The position numbers and the translations under genes were made by a program. A stretch of DNA of 64,000 nucleotides from Prevotella sp. (GTDB taxonomy: Bacteria > Bacteroidota > Bacteroidia > Bacteroidales > Bacteroidaceae), in NCBI GenBank assembly GCA_016291495.1, contig JAEEXI010000003.1:1-64000 (forward strand), given 5' to 3'. A model generated the notes under the pieces. That model made no database searches, had not been told where the DNA came from, and saw only the letters and a program-made list of their open reading frames with translations. Of this stretch, positions 32,025 to 43,976 are shown piece after piece. Each line of letters opens with the position of its first letter. Position 1 is the stretch's first letter.

Positions 32025-35000
32025 AAGCTGTCTCCTTCTTTTTGTTCATTCATATACTCTCGTGGTGACATGCCGTAGAACTTCTTGAAAATGGTCGAGA
32101 AAGAGGCAGCATTGTTAAAGCCGCAGGCATACATCACCTCCGTGATATTCATATTATGGCTTGCCAGAAGATTGGCTGCCTGTTTCAGGCGGATATTACG
32201 GATGAAGTCGTGAGGTGTCTGTCCAGTTAGCTCCTTCATCTTACGATGCAGGTGAACACGACTGATTCCCACTTCCTCTGCAATGGCATCGACGCTCAAA
32301 TCTGCATTTCCGATGTTCTTGTTGATGACCGCCATGATACGATCCAGCAACTTGTCGTCAGGAGATGTCATCTGCACTTCTTCCACCTTCTGTTCTAACT
32401 GGTCGTTACGTCCATATTTCAGGCGTAGCATATGGTGGGTATGGATAAGATTGATAATACAACGTCGCAGGATATCCATGTTGAAGGGTTTGACGATATA
32501 CGCATCAGCACCCGATTCAAGGCCTTCCAACTGGTCTTCATCACGATTCTTTGCCGTTAACAGAATGACAGGAATATGGCTGGTGCCAGGATTACCTTTG
32601 ACCTTAGAACAGAGCGCATTACCATCCATCTCCGGCATCATGATATCAGAAATCAACAAGTCGGGTACGGATTTCAAAAGCTCCGTCAGCGCCACCTTAC
32701 CATTCTCGCAACCGATGACCTTATAGTCGTCAGACAGTTCCTGGACGAGGTAGTCACGAATCTCACTATCATCCTCCGCAATGACAATCGTCTGTTGGCG
32801 ACTTGCCTTCGGTAATTCTTGCGCGATGGGTGCAGCAACGTCATGTTCTTCCTCAGTCTCAAACAGACTGGTGGTCTGAGTCGCCTCTTCCATTTCCGTC
32901 ACAATCTCCTCTGGTTTCAGGTGATCTTTACCCATAGGAATCTTCACGACAAACTCACAGCCCTCACCGTCTTTGTTGTTATGCGCTGATATCGTACCAT
33001 GATGCAGTTCCACCAGAGAACGGGTGAGGTCGAGTCCGATACCCGTACCCACCTTACGGTCGTTGACAGTGGATGGCGACTGGTAGAAACGCTCAAAGAT
33101 GCGTTCCAGCTTGTCTTCTGGAATCTTCTCTCCATTATCATATATCCTAATGGTGGCTTGATGGCCGTCATGGGTGATACCTATATGGATGACACCACCT
33201 GTAGAAGTAAACTTAAACGCATTGGAGAGGATGTTCACAATCACCTTGTCGAAATTGTCACGATCAATCCATATAGGCAGCTCCAGTGCGTCATGCTCGT
33301 AGGTGAACTGGATATTCTTCGCCTTTGCCTGTTGGGTAAAGAGCGTATAGATATCCCCCACGAAACTGATGAGGTCAGTCTCACGCATACGCATCTGCAT
33401 CTGTCCCTTGTCAATCTTCCGCAGGTCCATCATCTGGTTAATGAGTCCTAAGATACGCTCAGCATTACGGCGGATGGTCTCATAGACACTACGCCGATGT
33501 GGGTCTTCATCCTGTTTCATCAGAGAGAGAAGAGGTGACACAATCAACGTCATAGGCGTACGAATCTCATGACTGATATTCATGAAGAACCGCAACTTCG
33601 CCTCTCCCATCTCCTCTGCATGGATATGCTCCTGCAGTCGCAGACGGTCTTGCTCCTTGCGGTGACGCTGGTAGCGATACCACAAGAATAAGGCTACCAG
33701 TGCCAGCACATAGGCAGCATAGGCCAGGGGCGTGCGATACCAGGGAGCATGGATGACGACGGTGAAGCAGCGTTCGGGGGTCTCGATGCCATTCTGCTCG
33801 GCCACGACACAGAAGTCGTATTCACCAGGTGACATGTGACTGAACGTCACCTCGTTATTGCCGTGTTGCAGGCGCACCCAGTCTTCCTTGTTAATGCGGT
33901 AGCGATAGACGATATGTTCGGGATTGTCGAAAGTGAGCGTAGAGAACTGGACGCTGAAGTTGTTGTCGCTGGAACTCAGCACAAACCGGTCGGAAGCAAT
34001 GACGGAGGTATTCATCACCTTCCAGAAACCAGACATGGTGGCGGGGGTTACCAGTTCTCCATCCACCTTAAAGCCCGTCAACTTCACCTCAGCTTTCCAT
34101 TTGTATTCATGAATCTCTAAGGGGTTGAACCACGTCACGCCTGCCAGACCGCCAAACACCAGCAGACCTTTAGGCTCCACCCACGAGGCACCGTCGCTGA
34201 ACTCGTTCGACTGTAAGCCATTATCTACATAGTAGGTGTTGGTCTTGCCACTCTTAGGGTCTAAGCAGCATAGTCCGTGGTCAGTACTGATCCACAGGCG
34301 TCCCTGCTTGTCCTGTTCGATAGAGGCAATGCCATTGTCGGTCACTCCGCTTTCCATATTTTTCAGCGTCATCCGTCGACTCTTCAAGTCATAGCACACC
34401 AGTCCGTCGTTGGTGCCGACATACAGCACATTTCCGAACTCACGGGCGATACGCGTCGGAGTACCATAGTTGGGGCAGTTTTTGCCAAATGTCGAAATCC
34501 AGTTTTCGCTTTTGATGTCCATCGCACAGACACCCATCGATGTGGCAGCGTAGATGCGCTGTCCGTCGGGCGATATGGACACTTGTGAGATATAGTCGTT
34601 GGTGATGCTGTTCACTCTGCGGTCGTTGGCGGCATTATCGGTCTGATGATAGGTTTTTACATCGCCAGTCTCTAAATCCAAGCGCTGGAGGCCATAGCCC
34701 ATGGTAGCTATCCAGAGGTGACCATCACCGTCTGTTTCCAAGTCGAAGATGCTTGTCACCGAGCCTTGTGGCAGTGGGTAGGGATGATACGTCATGCTCT
34801 TCACGTCGATATAGCCCAGACCCTCCTTATAGGTACCTAACCAGATGCGACCTTTCCTGTCCTCGCAGAGTCCTAAGACGGTGGCAGGAAACTTCTCCTT
34901 GAAGTGTTTGATGGGCATAGCGTTATCGTCCATGCAGTAGAGACCATCGCGGTCGGTGCCTATCCAGTGGTACCCATTCGAGCCGCCTAATACGCTGGTG

Positions 35001-36055
35001 ACGCAGGCCTGTCCGATGGTGTTGCGCTGTCCCAACTTATAGCCCATGTAGCCAAAGCCCATCGTGTGGCCTGGCTGCATATAGATTCCCTTCTGCAGCA
35101 GTCCCAACCAGACGTTGCCATTGCGGTCCTCGCAGATAGAGTAGACCTTTGCCGTACTCAGGTCGACGTCGCGGCTAAAATAGGGATTGTCGACCAGTTG
35201 GTTGTTCTTGGGGTTATAGATGGCAAGTCCTGAGCCGTCGTACCCCAGCATGATATGCTGGCGGCTGTTGACATAAAGTGACGAGATATGCTTGTTGCCA
35301 GTGGCTTCGATATGAACAGGCGTGTCACCGTCAAGTCGAAAAAGTCCGTGGTTGGTGGTGGCAACATAGAAATGGCCATCGCCGTATTCACAGATGTCAA
35401 ATATGGCGTGTCGATACTCTTCGTCCTGGAAATAGCGCTTGATGCGTTTGCCGTCCCAACGCCACAGACCCTGGTCGTCGGAGAGAATCCACAGATTACC
35501 CTGACTGTCCTCCATCAGTCGGTGGATGGAGTTTGCCTCACGAAGGCGTTTGTCCATCTCGCGGGCTTCCTCACGACCGTTCATCTTCAGCACACCATGG
35601 CCCGACGTACCTATCAGCATGTCACCATTGCGGCGTTCCAGCAGAGAGGTGACATAGCAAGGAACGAGCGTACCATCAGTGCCGTAAGTCTTCACATCCT
35701 GGAAACGCTCCCCATCGTAAGTCTGCAAAGCACCGTACATACCGACATAGAAGAGGCCGTTGTGGTCTTGCATCATACAGTTCACGTAGTTGCTGGCCAT
35801 TCCCAAGTCCTTCCGCGACTCTTTCTTCAGAATGAGGAACTGGTAGCCGTCGTAGCGGTTCAGACCGTTACGGGTAGCCACCCATAGGAAGCCGTCGCGA
35901 TCGAGATATACTTGTGTGGTGAAACTGCTCGACAGCTGTTTGTCGGCATCAAACAATTTACCTGTCTGAGCATGCGTGCCAAGAGATAAGAACAGCGAGA
36001 ATAGGGTTAGTAGTTGAACAAACGCCGTTCTGTAGTAAAGAACTTTACTTTCCAT
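32021..36055 (-). CDS. hybrid two-component system sensor/regulator (HTCS)
   Basis: A one-protein signalling system of 1344 residues that senses glycans in the periplasm and activates transcription. In order: signal sequence, two beta-propellers of Reg_prop repeats (about 40-690; e.g. DRDGFLWVATRNGLNRYDG), a Y_Y_Y domain, and a transmembrane segment near 775-795. A histidine kinase follows (NISHEIRTP, His about 829; NILSNAFKFTSTGG), then a receiver (LLISDIMMPEMDG, Asp about 1137) and a C-terminal AraC-type HTH (about 1240-1340). It precedes and overlaps the SusA-like gene, pointing to starch-type glucans, but a xylan operon lies just upstream. The ligand is inferred. Confidence 0.95.
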   Translation of the reverse strand: MESKVLYYRTAFVQLLTLFSLFLSLGTHAQTGKLFDADKQLSSSFTTQVYLDRDGFLWVATRNGLNRYDGYQFLILKKESRKDLGMASNYVNCMMQDHNGLFYVGMYGALQTYDGERFQDVKTYGTDGTLVPCYVTSLLERRNGDMLIGTSGHGVLKMNGREEAREMDKRLREANSIHRLMEDSQGNLWILSDDQGLWRWDGKRIKRYFQDEEYRHAIFDICEYGDGHFYVATTNHGLFRLDGDTPVHIEATGNKHISSLYVNSRQHIMLGYDGSGLAIYNPKNNQLVDNPYFSRDVDLSTAKVYSICEDRNGNVWLGLLQKGIYMQPGHTMGFGYMGYKLGQRNTIGQACVTSVLGGSNGYHWIGTDRDGLYCMDDNAMPIKHFKEKFPATVLGLCEDRKGRIWLGTYKEGLGYIDVKSMTYHPYPLPQGSVTSIFDLETDGDGHLWIATMGYGLQRLDLETGDVKTYHQTDNAANDRRVNSITNDYISQVSISPDGQRIYAATSMGVCAMDIKSENWISTFGKNCPNYGTPTRIAREFGNVLYVGTNDGLVCYDLKSRRMTLKNMESGVTDNGIASIEQDKQGRLWISTDHGLCCLDPKSGKTNTYYVDNGLQSNEFSDGASWVEPKGLLVFGGLAGVTWFNPLEIHEYKWKAEVKLTGFKVDGELVTPATMSGFWKVMNTSVIASDRFVLSSSDNNFSVQFSTLTFDNPEHIVYRYRINKEDWVRLQHGNNEVTFSHMSPGEYDFCVVAEQNGIETPERCFTVVIHAPWYRTPLAYAAYVLALVALFLWYRYQRHRKEQDRLRLQEHIHAEEMGEAKLRFFMNISHEIRTPMTLIVSPLLSLMKQDEDPHRRSVYETIRRNAERILGLINQMMDLRKIDKGQMQMRMRETDLISFVGDIYTLFTQQAKAKNIQFTYEHDALELPIWIDRDNFDKVIVNILSNAFKFTSTGGVIHIGITHDGHQATIRIYDNGEKIPEDKLERIFERFYQSPSTVNDRKVGTGIGLDLTRSLVELHHGTISAHNNKDGEGCEFVVKIPMGKDHLKPEEIVTEMEEATQTTSLFETEEEHDVAAPIAQELPKASRQQTIVIAEDDSEIRDYLVQELSDDYKVIGCENGKVALTELLKSVPDLLISDIMMPEMDGNALCSKVKGNPGTSHIPVILLTAKNRDEDQLEGLESGADAYIVKPFNMDILRRCIINLIHTHHMLRLKYGRNDQLEQKVEEVQMTSPDDKLLDRIMAVINKNIGNADLSVDAIAEEVGISRVHLHRKMKELTGQTPHDFIRNIRLKQAANLLASHNMNITEVMYACGFNNAASFSTIFKKFYGMSPREYMNEQKEGDSL

Positions 36056-36096
36056 AATCAGCTTGCTAGGTTGGTGATGTTACACCAGAACAAGTG

Positions 36097-36128
36097 CAAA
36101 GATAGTAAATTTTATCATATGTAGCAAA
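36097..36128 (-). promoter_or_regulatory. promoter of the HTCS operon
   Basis: On the minus strand TTTG (36128-36125), 20-base gap, TATCTTTG (36104-36097). The -33 box lies inside a near-palindrome, TGTAGCAAACATTTGTTACA (36119-36138). Confidence 0.8.
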
Positions 36129-36132
36129 CATT

Positions 36133-36159
36133 TGTTACATTTTTAGACCAAATGTAACA
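36133..36159. promoter_or_regulatory. candidate operator upstream of the HTCS promoter
   Basis: TGTTACATTT (36133-36142) and AAATGTAACA (36150-36159) form a perfect ten-base inverted repeat with a seven-base spacer, just upstream of the -33 box. The half-site ATGTAACA is also found upstream of the xylanase gene and, inverted, of the GH31 gene. The binding protein is unknown. Confidence 0.6.
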
Positions 36160-36198
36160 ATTTCAATAAAATTTACCAAAAATAACAGTTTTCTCCTG

Positions 36199-37359
36199 TC
36201 ACTTTTTATGTAAATCCCCTAGTAAGAACCTGTCAAGAAAAGACTCAACAATTGGGAACTGGCTCTTAGGAAGCATACAATGGGGATGTCCTCCTACGAT
36301 GGAAATATCCATACGGTCTTCGATGCCAAACCGCTGCCATACCTTGCGGGCTGCTTGGGCAGAGACCCTTGCTGACTCATCGGCAAGCCATTTATAATCG
36401 GGATTACCTAGGATGAGTAAAGCACGGGGGCAGACCATAGCGCACAACTCATGATGGTCATAGGGCATGCGATATACGCTGTCACCAGAAAAGGTAGTAC
36501 GCATGCTTTCCAAAAACCAATGATAGTCAGTCTTATCCAAACACTCCACACTATCCATCTGATGGGAGATGCGCCAAGCTGCGGCTCCTCCACCTCCAGG
36601 CTCCTGAGCTATGGTCAGGGCTATACGTTCGTCGAAGGCTCCGCAGAACAAAGCCATCTTGCCAGCATAGGAACAACCGCTGACACCGATATGTTGCATA
36701 TCTATCTTCGTCTTGTCCTCTCCCAGTAGTTGTAGTCCGTCAATAAGACGACTCAACCCCCAAGCCCATTCGCTATAGGCACCGTTATCTTTCAAATGAG
36801 GATAGAGGCGGTCGAAAGGATGTTCGCCCCGATCATGATGCGGTCGCCATTGTGAATAGTCATTCACCTGTGCCTCATGGAACGTCATCGTGGCAATCGG
36901 GCGATTCTCAAAAAGCGGTTTGGGCAAACTGAGCATACTAGTTCCTATCATCAGGGCATAGGGCGGATTACCTATCTTGGGGTAATTGATGGTGGAACGC
37001 AACGTGAGCGTCTCTCCATTGACGGTCACATCAACGATAAGTGTGTCACCATCCATTCGTGCATGAATGTCTTTAAGAGGAACTACAGGTTTCTCTCCTA
37101 TCTCGTAATGCTGGATTTCAGCAGCAATCTCACTACGTCGACGGCTCCACTCATCAAATTTACTGACGATGCCTTGCCCATTACTCCATGCTAACGGGTC
37201 GGGCAGCTCACGGCATTCTGGAAGTTGATCATAGCCAGGCATAACAGGTGCTGCGAAATGACTGCCCGTATGTTCCTGTTGATATACCAACGGAGGATTC
37301 TGAGCCGACACATGAATTGTTGCCAAAAAGAATGTAATGGTTGTAATAAGTTTTGTCAT
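36199..37359 (-). CDS. CE15 glucuronoyl esterase
   Basis: Cleaves ester bonds between 4-O-methyl-glucuronic acid of xylan and lignin alcohols. The 386 residues start with a signal peptide (MTKLITTITFFLATIHVSA). The alpha/beta-hydrolase core has the CE15 nucleophile motif GVSGCSYAGKMALFCGAFDE (Ser about 230), then the acidic-residue region ALTIAQEPGGGGAAAWR (Glu about 253). The catalytic His is in VGGHPHCMLP. The spacing of nucleophile, Glu and GGGGAAAWR is diagnostic. It is the last gene of a four-gene operon beginning with a xylanase-feruloyl esterase, which fits its role in freeing xylan from lignin. Confidence 0.9.
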   Translation of the reverse strand: MTKLITTITFFLATIHVSAQNPPLVYQQEHTGSHFAAPVMPGYDQLPECRELPDPLAWSNGQGIVSKFDEWSRRRSEIAAEIQHYEIGEKPVVPLKDIHARMDGDTLIVDVTVNGETLTLRSTINYPKIGNPPYALMIGTSMLSLPKPLFENRPIATMTFHEAQVNDYSQWRPHHDRGEHPFDRLYPHLKDNGAYSEWAWGLSRLIDGLQLLGEDKTKIDMQHIGVSGCSYAGKMALFCGAFDERIALTIAQEPGGGGAAAWRISHQMDSVECLDKTDYHWFLESMRTTFSGDSVYRMPYDHHELCAMVCPRALLILGNPDYKWLADESARVSAQAARKVWQRFGIEDRMDISIVGGHPHCMLPKSQFPIVESFLDRFLLGDLHKK

Positions 37360-37380
37360 ATTATATAGTTTTTGTTCTCG

Positions 37381-38853
37381 TCATTTTCGAACTTGCGTCG
37401 CGACACGTTTGTCACTCTCAATAGCACGTCCCATTTCCTGGGGGTTAACATCTATCTCAACAGCAGTAAAATCTGGAGTATTATAGGAATACAACAACTC
37501 CCGGTAATAACGCTTCGGATGGCGTTGTGGTAACATGAAGGGCTTGGTTGCCTTACCATCATCACCAATGGAGGCAAAATAAATGCATGTGTACAAGCCG
37601 TCGTCGCGTCGACTGGTAAAGAGGAACCACCGACTATTCGATGACCATTGGTGTAGACTCTCCGAGTTGGAACTATTCACCTCATCCATCGGTCGTGTTT
37701 CTCCTGTCTTTAGATCCATCAACCACAAATCGGCTTCGGGATGCCATACGGAGAAATAGCCATAATCCATCTGGGTATACATGAGATAACGCCCGTCATA
37801 ACTAGCACGAGGCCATGTGATACTCTTTTGCATCTGATTGGCATTGATTAACGTATCAACCTGATTTCCCAACTTTCCTGTCCGCTCATCAAAGGCAACA
37901 CGACAAAGGTTATATCGCTGTTGCCTAAACTCCTGCGGATAGGTATGTTGTAAAGCCGTAATGAAGTAAATCCATTTCCCGTCTGCTGAGAATGCTGGAC
38001 AGTTCTCTGACCATGCGGAAGTCATAGTCAAGGTATCATTGATGATAGTGTGCGTCTCTGTATCGTAGACGAAAATGTCAGAACTATTGTCATAGACTTC
38101 AATGAGTTTGGGAGTACTCATATGAAAGGCCTGTGCCGTCTTGTTGGTGGAGAAGGCGATATAGCGACCTCCTGGATGCCAACTGGGATACACCATCGAT
38201 CCACCTAAAGTATCATTCTTAGCTTTCAGCAGCTCTGTATGCCCTTTTCGGTGAAAAACTGTAGCACCATGTGCTCCTCTCACATGGAAGACATAGTCAC
38301 CAGGGTGGTTGTTGCTATTAGTATGACAGTTCACACACATACCAGGTATCTGCGAAGTCTTCAACAGTACCTTCTCATCGAAATTCGACAAATTGCGTTG
38401 CCAAAGACCCATCAGCCCATACATAGAATAGCTGGGAGGAATACGGCGATAAGTGACTCCCCATTCTTCCAAAGGCAACGGACTGATATAAATATTAAAA
38501 CTCTTATAGCGTGTCCATCCCTCCTCTTTCCTGGCTGTCACACTCACTTTCAGATGTCCACCTTTGTTTCTGGCCAACAGTTGGTGCCATTCTTCAATAT
38601 CGAAGTCTGTATCCTCACCAACACTTGTCATCTGTCCCCCCTTCGAACCCTCTACTGTTACACAAACCCAATCCACCGAATCGTCAGCCATAGCAAAGTT
38701 TAATGGGGCTATCTCTGCGGGAACCGTAACCCCGACATAGTCGGGATAGATAACAGGCTGTTTGTCCGACACTTTTTCATCGTGGGGTTGTGGCTTGCAT
38801 GCCACCAGCAGCAACAATACTATTGTAACAAATATTTTGAAAGGCCCCTTCAT
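37381..38853 (-). CDS. beta-propeller lipoprotein with a haem-binding CxxCH motif
   Basis: A 490-residue lipoprotein (lipobox LVAC, Cys 19). A first beta domain spans about 35-130. At 173-177 CVNCH is a c-type haem attachment motif in a short NHPGDYVFH-containing region. The rest is a TolB/PD40-type propeller: YPSWHPGGRYIAFSTNK, CPAFSADGKWIYFI, and WPRASYDGRYLMYT. Related proteins are annotated as TolB-like or cytochrome-biosynthesis proteins, without known function. Its place between DUF6057 and CE15 in the xylan operon suggests an envelope role in glycan use or sensing. Whether haem is attached is untested. Confidence 0.75.
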   Translation of the reverse strand: MKGPFKIFVTIVLLLLVACKPQPHDEKVSDKQPVIYPDYVGVTVPAEIAPLNFAMADDSVDWVCVTVEGSKGGQMTSVGEDTDFDIEEWHQLLARNKGGHLKVSVTARKEEGWTRYKSFNIYISPLPLEEWGVTYRRIPPSYSMYGLMGLWQRNLSNFDEKVLLKTSQIPGMCVNCHTNSNNHPGDYVFHVRGAHGATVFHRKGHTELLKAKNDTLGGSMVYPSWHPGGRYIAFSTNKTAQAFHMSTPKLIEVYDNSSDIFVYDTETHTIINDTLTMTSAWSENCPAFSADGKWIYFITALQHTYPQEFRQQRYNLCRVAFDERTGKLGNQVDTLINANQMQKSITWPRASYDGRYLMYTQMDYGYFSVWHPEADLWLMDLKTGETRPMDEVNSSNSESLHQWSSNSRWFLFTSRRDDGLYTCIYFASIGDDGKATKPFMLPQRHPKRYYRELLYSYNTPDFTAVEIDVNPQEMGRAIESDKRVATQVRK

Positions 38854-38879
38854 GCTCTATCGTTTTTTCAAAGGTATGA

Positions 38880-40115
38880 TTAATAAAACAATGCGTCGCG
38901 TGTCCCGAAATAGGTTTGACGCAGATTCTTACAATTGACATTTTGTTCTATGAGTTCGGGGTGGTCCACCATGTGAAGTGCCTCCTGTGCCCATGAACGG
39001 TAAAAAGGAGCCTGTACCAAAAGACTGGCATACTTCCTCACCAACTCATACCTACCCGTGATAAGACTCGTTTCCGTGAGTCGTTTCAAGGCTCGTCCGC
39101 TATAATTATAGTTGGGAAAAGATACCAACGCTTCATAAGCAGCCCTTTGTGACATATTGACCCACCCTAACTTCAGATACACGTCGCTCATTAGGAAAGA
39201 GGAGCTACAACTTGACAACGATCCCCACGTATCAAATATGCATTGACGTAAATCTGATTCGCCAGAATCTGTTAACTGCCACTGAGCCAATTGTATGGCC
39301 CAATAACTGGAACGCTTCCTAGGTGGAGTCTGCCTTGACTCTGCGAGAATTCTTTCCCAAAGGCCCAAATGGACAAACAGGTCATACTTTTGTTCTTCTT
39401 CTATTCCCAGATATTCGTCCTTCACTTTATAATCAATACCTTTAAAAAGTTCACGTAACGGACGATCTGAATATGGACCGTATAGAAGGATAGAGCCCGT
39501 CAACAGTATTGCCAACAGGGCGAAACGCAATACTCCTTTGGCGATGGACGGCCGAGGATGGCACCACAATACCCAAGGCGCAAATAGAGGAAGTAACATG
39601 CAAACAGGTCCTGCCAGCCACCAACCCAATAACACCAATATAATGGTAATAGGAAAGACTGCTACACCTTGTCGGGGTATGAGGAGTGACAGTAATAATA
39701 TTAAACATACAGAGACCGGTAGTGTCATCTGCACGTTAATGTCAAGTAGTGCAAGCCACAACCCTATAAGAGGAATGAGTGATACTATCTGTAACCATAG
39801 TAGGCATGGGGTCTCCCGATAATAATACCATATCCGGCGAATCACCAGCCACCATAGCCATATCATGGCAAAGGCGAACAAAGCAATAACGATAGCTCCC
39901 CAAAGGATATAATAGGAGAATTGTACGATGAACTCCGCCACATAACGTGCCGCTCCTCCTGGTTCCGACAGACGGAATCCCAAGTAATCAATAGTGCACA
40001 TCCATAGCTGAGACTGCTCACGGGCAGTCATCAGCCATGGATGGCTATAACAAAGGAAGCCAAAAACAATGGCTGCTAAAACAATACTAATTACTAGAAG
40101 AAGGTATTTCCTCAT
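38880..40115 (-). CDS. DUF6057-type membrane protein with TPR-like C-terminus
   Basis: A 411-residue protein with about seven hydrophobic segments in residues 1-220 (first: MRKYLLLVISIVLAAIVFGF). A soluble C-terminal half of helical repeat character follows (YLKLGWVNMSQRAAYEALVS; WAQEALHMVDHPELI). It matches my recollection of the DUF6057 family in Bacteroidales. Function is unknown. It starts six bases after the xylanase-esterase stop and is followed by the haem-motif propeller lipoprotein, and the two may form a membrane complex. Confidence 0.6.
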   Translation of the reverse strand: MRKYLLLVISIVLAAIVFGFLCYSHPWLMTAREQSQLWMCTIDYLGFRLSEPGGAARYVAEFIVQFSYYILWGAIVIALFAFAMIWLWWLVIRRIWYYYRETPCLLWLQIVSLIPLIGLWLALLDINVQMTLPVSVCLILLLSLLIPRQGVAVFPITIILVLLGWWLAGPVCMLLPLFAPWVLWCHPRPSIAKGVLRFALLAILLTGSILLYGPYSDRPLRELFKGIDYKVKDEYLGIEEEQKYDLFVHLGLWERILAESRQTPPRKRSSYWAIQLAQWQLTDSGESDLRQCIFDTWGSLSSCSSSFLMSDVYLKLGWVNMSQRAAYEALVSFPNYNYSGRALKRLTETSLITGRYELVRKYASLLVQAPFYRSWAQEALHMVDHPELIEQNVNCKNLRQTYFGTRDALFY

Positions 40116-40121
40116 GTATTA

Positions 40122-42311
<2,190 letters not shown>

Positions 42312-42362
42312 TTATCCCTGCATTATAGCCGTCCCTTATCAAGGGACCCTAATGTGCGTTTG

Positions 42363-42370
42363 CAAAGTTA
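42363..42370 (-). promoter_or_regulatory. -7 box of the xylan operon
   Basis: TAACTTTG on the minus strand, about 64 bases before ATG 42299. No good -33 TTTG is present, which fits an activator-dependent promoter. Confidence 0.6.
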
Positions 42371-42400
42371 GCCATTTTTTATCATACACACACACCAAGA

Positions 42401-42429
42401 ATGTAACACATACTATTGTATATGTAACA
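42401..42429. promoter_or_regulatory. paired ATGTAACA sites upstream of the xylan operon
   Basis: ATGTAACA at 42401-42408 and again at 42422-42429, start to start 21 bases, two helical turns. They lie about 31-60 bases upstream of the -7 box, where an AraC-type activator would bind. The same half-site is found upstream of the HTCS gene. Confidence 0.55.
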
Positions 42430-42494
42430 TAATAATGATTTGCCTTTAAGAATTGAAATAATCGTTTCTTCAGTACGCTTGCCCAAGACGAGAA

Positions 42495-43976
42495 TTACTC
42501 TACAGCCTCCGACGGGACAGATCTTGCCGATTCTTCAGGAACAGGGGCAACTGGTTTCTCAGGGGCCTCCGACTTTTCACGAGCAGGTGCATCCTTTTGC
42601 TTGACACTATCCTTCTTCGCCTTCGCAGGTTCTGAGCCTGGGCGAGACCACTGCTGGTGGAGGAAACGAAGGTAAGAACCGTAAGTATGACTACTATATG
42701 CCTTGAAGATATTGTTGGCAAAAAGAATGTCGGTAATCTTGTTCTCTGCCACATAGGCAATGATGTCCTTCGTGAAATAGCGCGAGTCAATGACGTGTAC
42801 CTCTTCGAAAGAGAAGAACAGATAACCAGGTATCATATTACCGAAGCTGTCCTTGAGAATGATGACACGTCGACCGTTATGCGTAGAAGTACGTACCTGT
42901 GTCAGTTTGGTATCACCACCCATCATCGTACAATAGGCACCGCCATGACCATCCTTGAACTTAAAGAAGAAAGGAGCCGTGAAGGGTTTGCCTTCGCCTG
43001 TAACCTGATAGTTTTTATTGATGTTGTAGTTGGTGTACGTGGTGGTATATTCCACTCCCTTCGGGACATAATAGACGAAGTCTTCTGGTGCATTCTTGAT
43101 GGAGATATCCTTCGAATAGCCATACATACTACCTACATAACCATGTGTCACCCTGCGCTCATAATGAGAGAGATCCTTGAAAGGAACACCTGCCACACGA
43201 GCAAACTCCTGAGCGGCATAATAGCCGCCGAGAGGCGACCAGTGATGGTCGGTGCGCAGATAGATATCCTCATCCGCGTGCTTACCCAACGTCGTATAGA
43301 CATCAACAGGTTTTACACCTGGGTCAAGATGTGCCACTACATTACGGATAGTAGGCAATTGAGGGTTGGTACGACTCTTCGCCTTATCAGGACAGTAGAA
43401 CTCAACGGCAGTAGGTATCACCATACAATATACGTTCACCTTATCACCAAATACCTCTTTATACTTATTGGCAGCCTGGGCATAGCCCACACAACCCTTA
43501 GGACCACCGCCATAGGCCATCAGTGCACGCACCTTATCGCCCTTGCCGACAATAATAATACCTTTGTTGGCTATCTTCGCATTCTCATCGGCATTGATAT
43601 GGTTTTCGTAATCAGCAATCGTCATACTGTCAGGTTTCTGCTCTGCCTGTTCCTTTCCTTCCTCTTCAGAATCACCTTGAGGTGTGTCTGAGGCATGAAA
43701 GGTCACATTATCATCCGATGGAGCGATTCCAATAAGATTCTTTATCTGCATACTCAGTGTCATGAATACATCACGATAGGGTTCACTATCGCTAAACCAG
43801 GTAGACACCTCACTGGTAAACGAACCATTGGCAAGGCGCTCCCACGTAAACTCCGGGAAAGTGGCAAGCTCGCGTTTTTCCAATTCAGACACAGTACTGC
43901 GTGGGAAAGTGTCGAAGACCAGTGCGAAAGCCAGAAAGACAACGGCGACGATGGCGATATACAGATAATTCTTCAT
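42495..43976 (-). CDS. DHHW/AlgX-like polysaccharide O-acylation protein (long form)
   Basis: A 493-residue protein with one N-terminal membrane segment (YLYIAIVAVVFLAFALVFDT) and an SGNH/AlgX-like periplasmic domain. YLRTDHHWSPLGGYYAAQEF is the DHHW family signature. IIIVGKGDKVRALMAYGGGP and RVIILKDSFGNMIPGYL (nucleophile-type Ser in KDSFGN) are also present. The C-terminal 60 residues are a Pro/Glu/Lys-rich tail, probably disordered. It overlaps by four bases a shorter paralogue and follows an MBOAT gene, so it should transfer or accept acyl groups in cell-surface glycan modification. Confidence 0.85.
   Translation of the reverse strand: MKNYLYIAIVAVVFLAFALVFDTFPRSTVSELEKRELATFPEFTWERLANGSFTSEVSTWFSDSEPYRDVFMTLSMQIKNLIGIAPSDDNVTFHASDTPQGDSEEEGKEQAEQKPDSMTIADYENHINADENAKIANKGIIIVGKGDKVRALMAYGGGPKGCVGYAQAANKYKEVFGDKVNVYCMVIPTAVEFYCPDKAKSRTNPQLPTIRNVVAHLDPGVKPVDVYTTLGKHADEDIYLRTDHHWSPLGGYYAAQEFARVAGVPFKDLSHYERRVTHGYVGSMYGYSKDISIKNAPEDFVYYVPKGVEYTTTYTNYNINKNYQVTGEGKPFTAPFFFKFKDGHGGAYCTMMGGDTKLTQVRTSTHNGRRVIILKDSFGNMIPGYLFFSFEEVHVIDSRYFTKDIIAYVAENKITDILFANNIFKAYSSHTYGSYLRFLHQQWSRPGSEPAKAKKDSVKQKDAPAREKSEAPEKPVAPVPEESARSVPSEAVE

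Noticed and set aside
42657..43691. 344-residue plus-strand frame opposite the DHHW gene
   Set aside because: No domain recognised and entirely covered by a well-supported gene on the minus strand.
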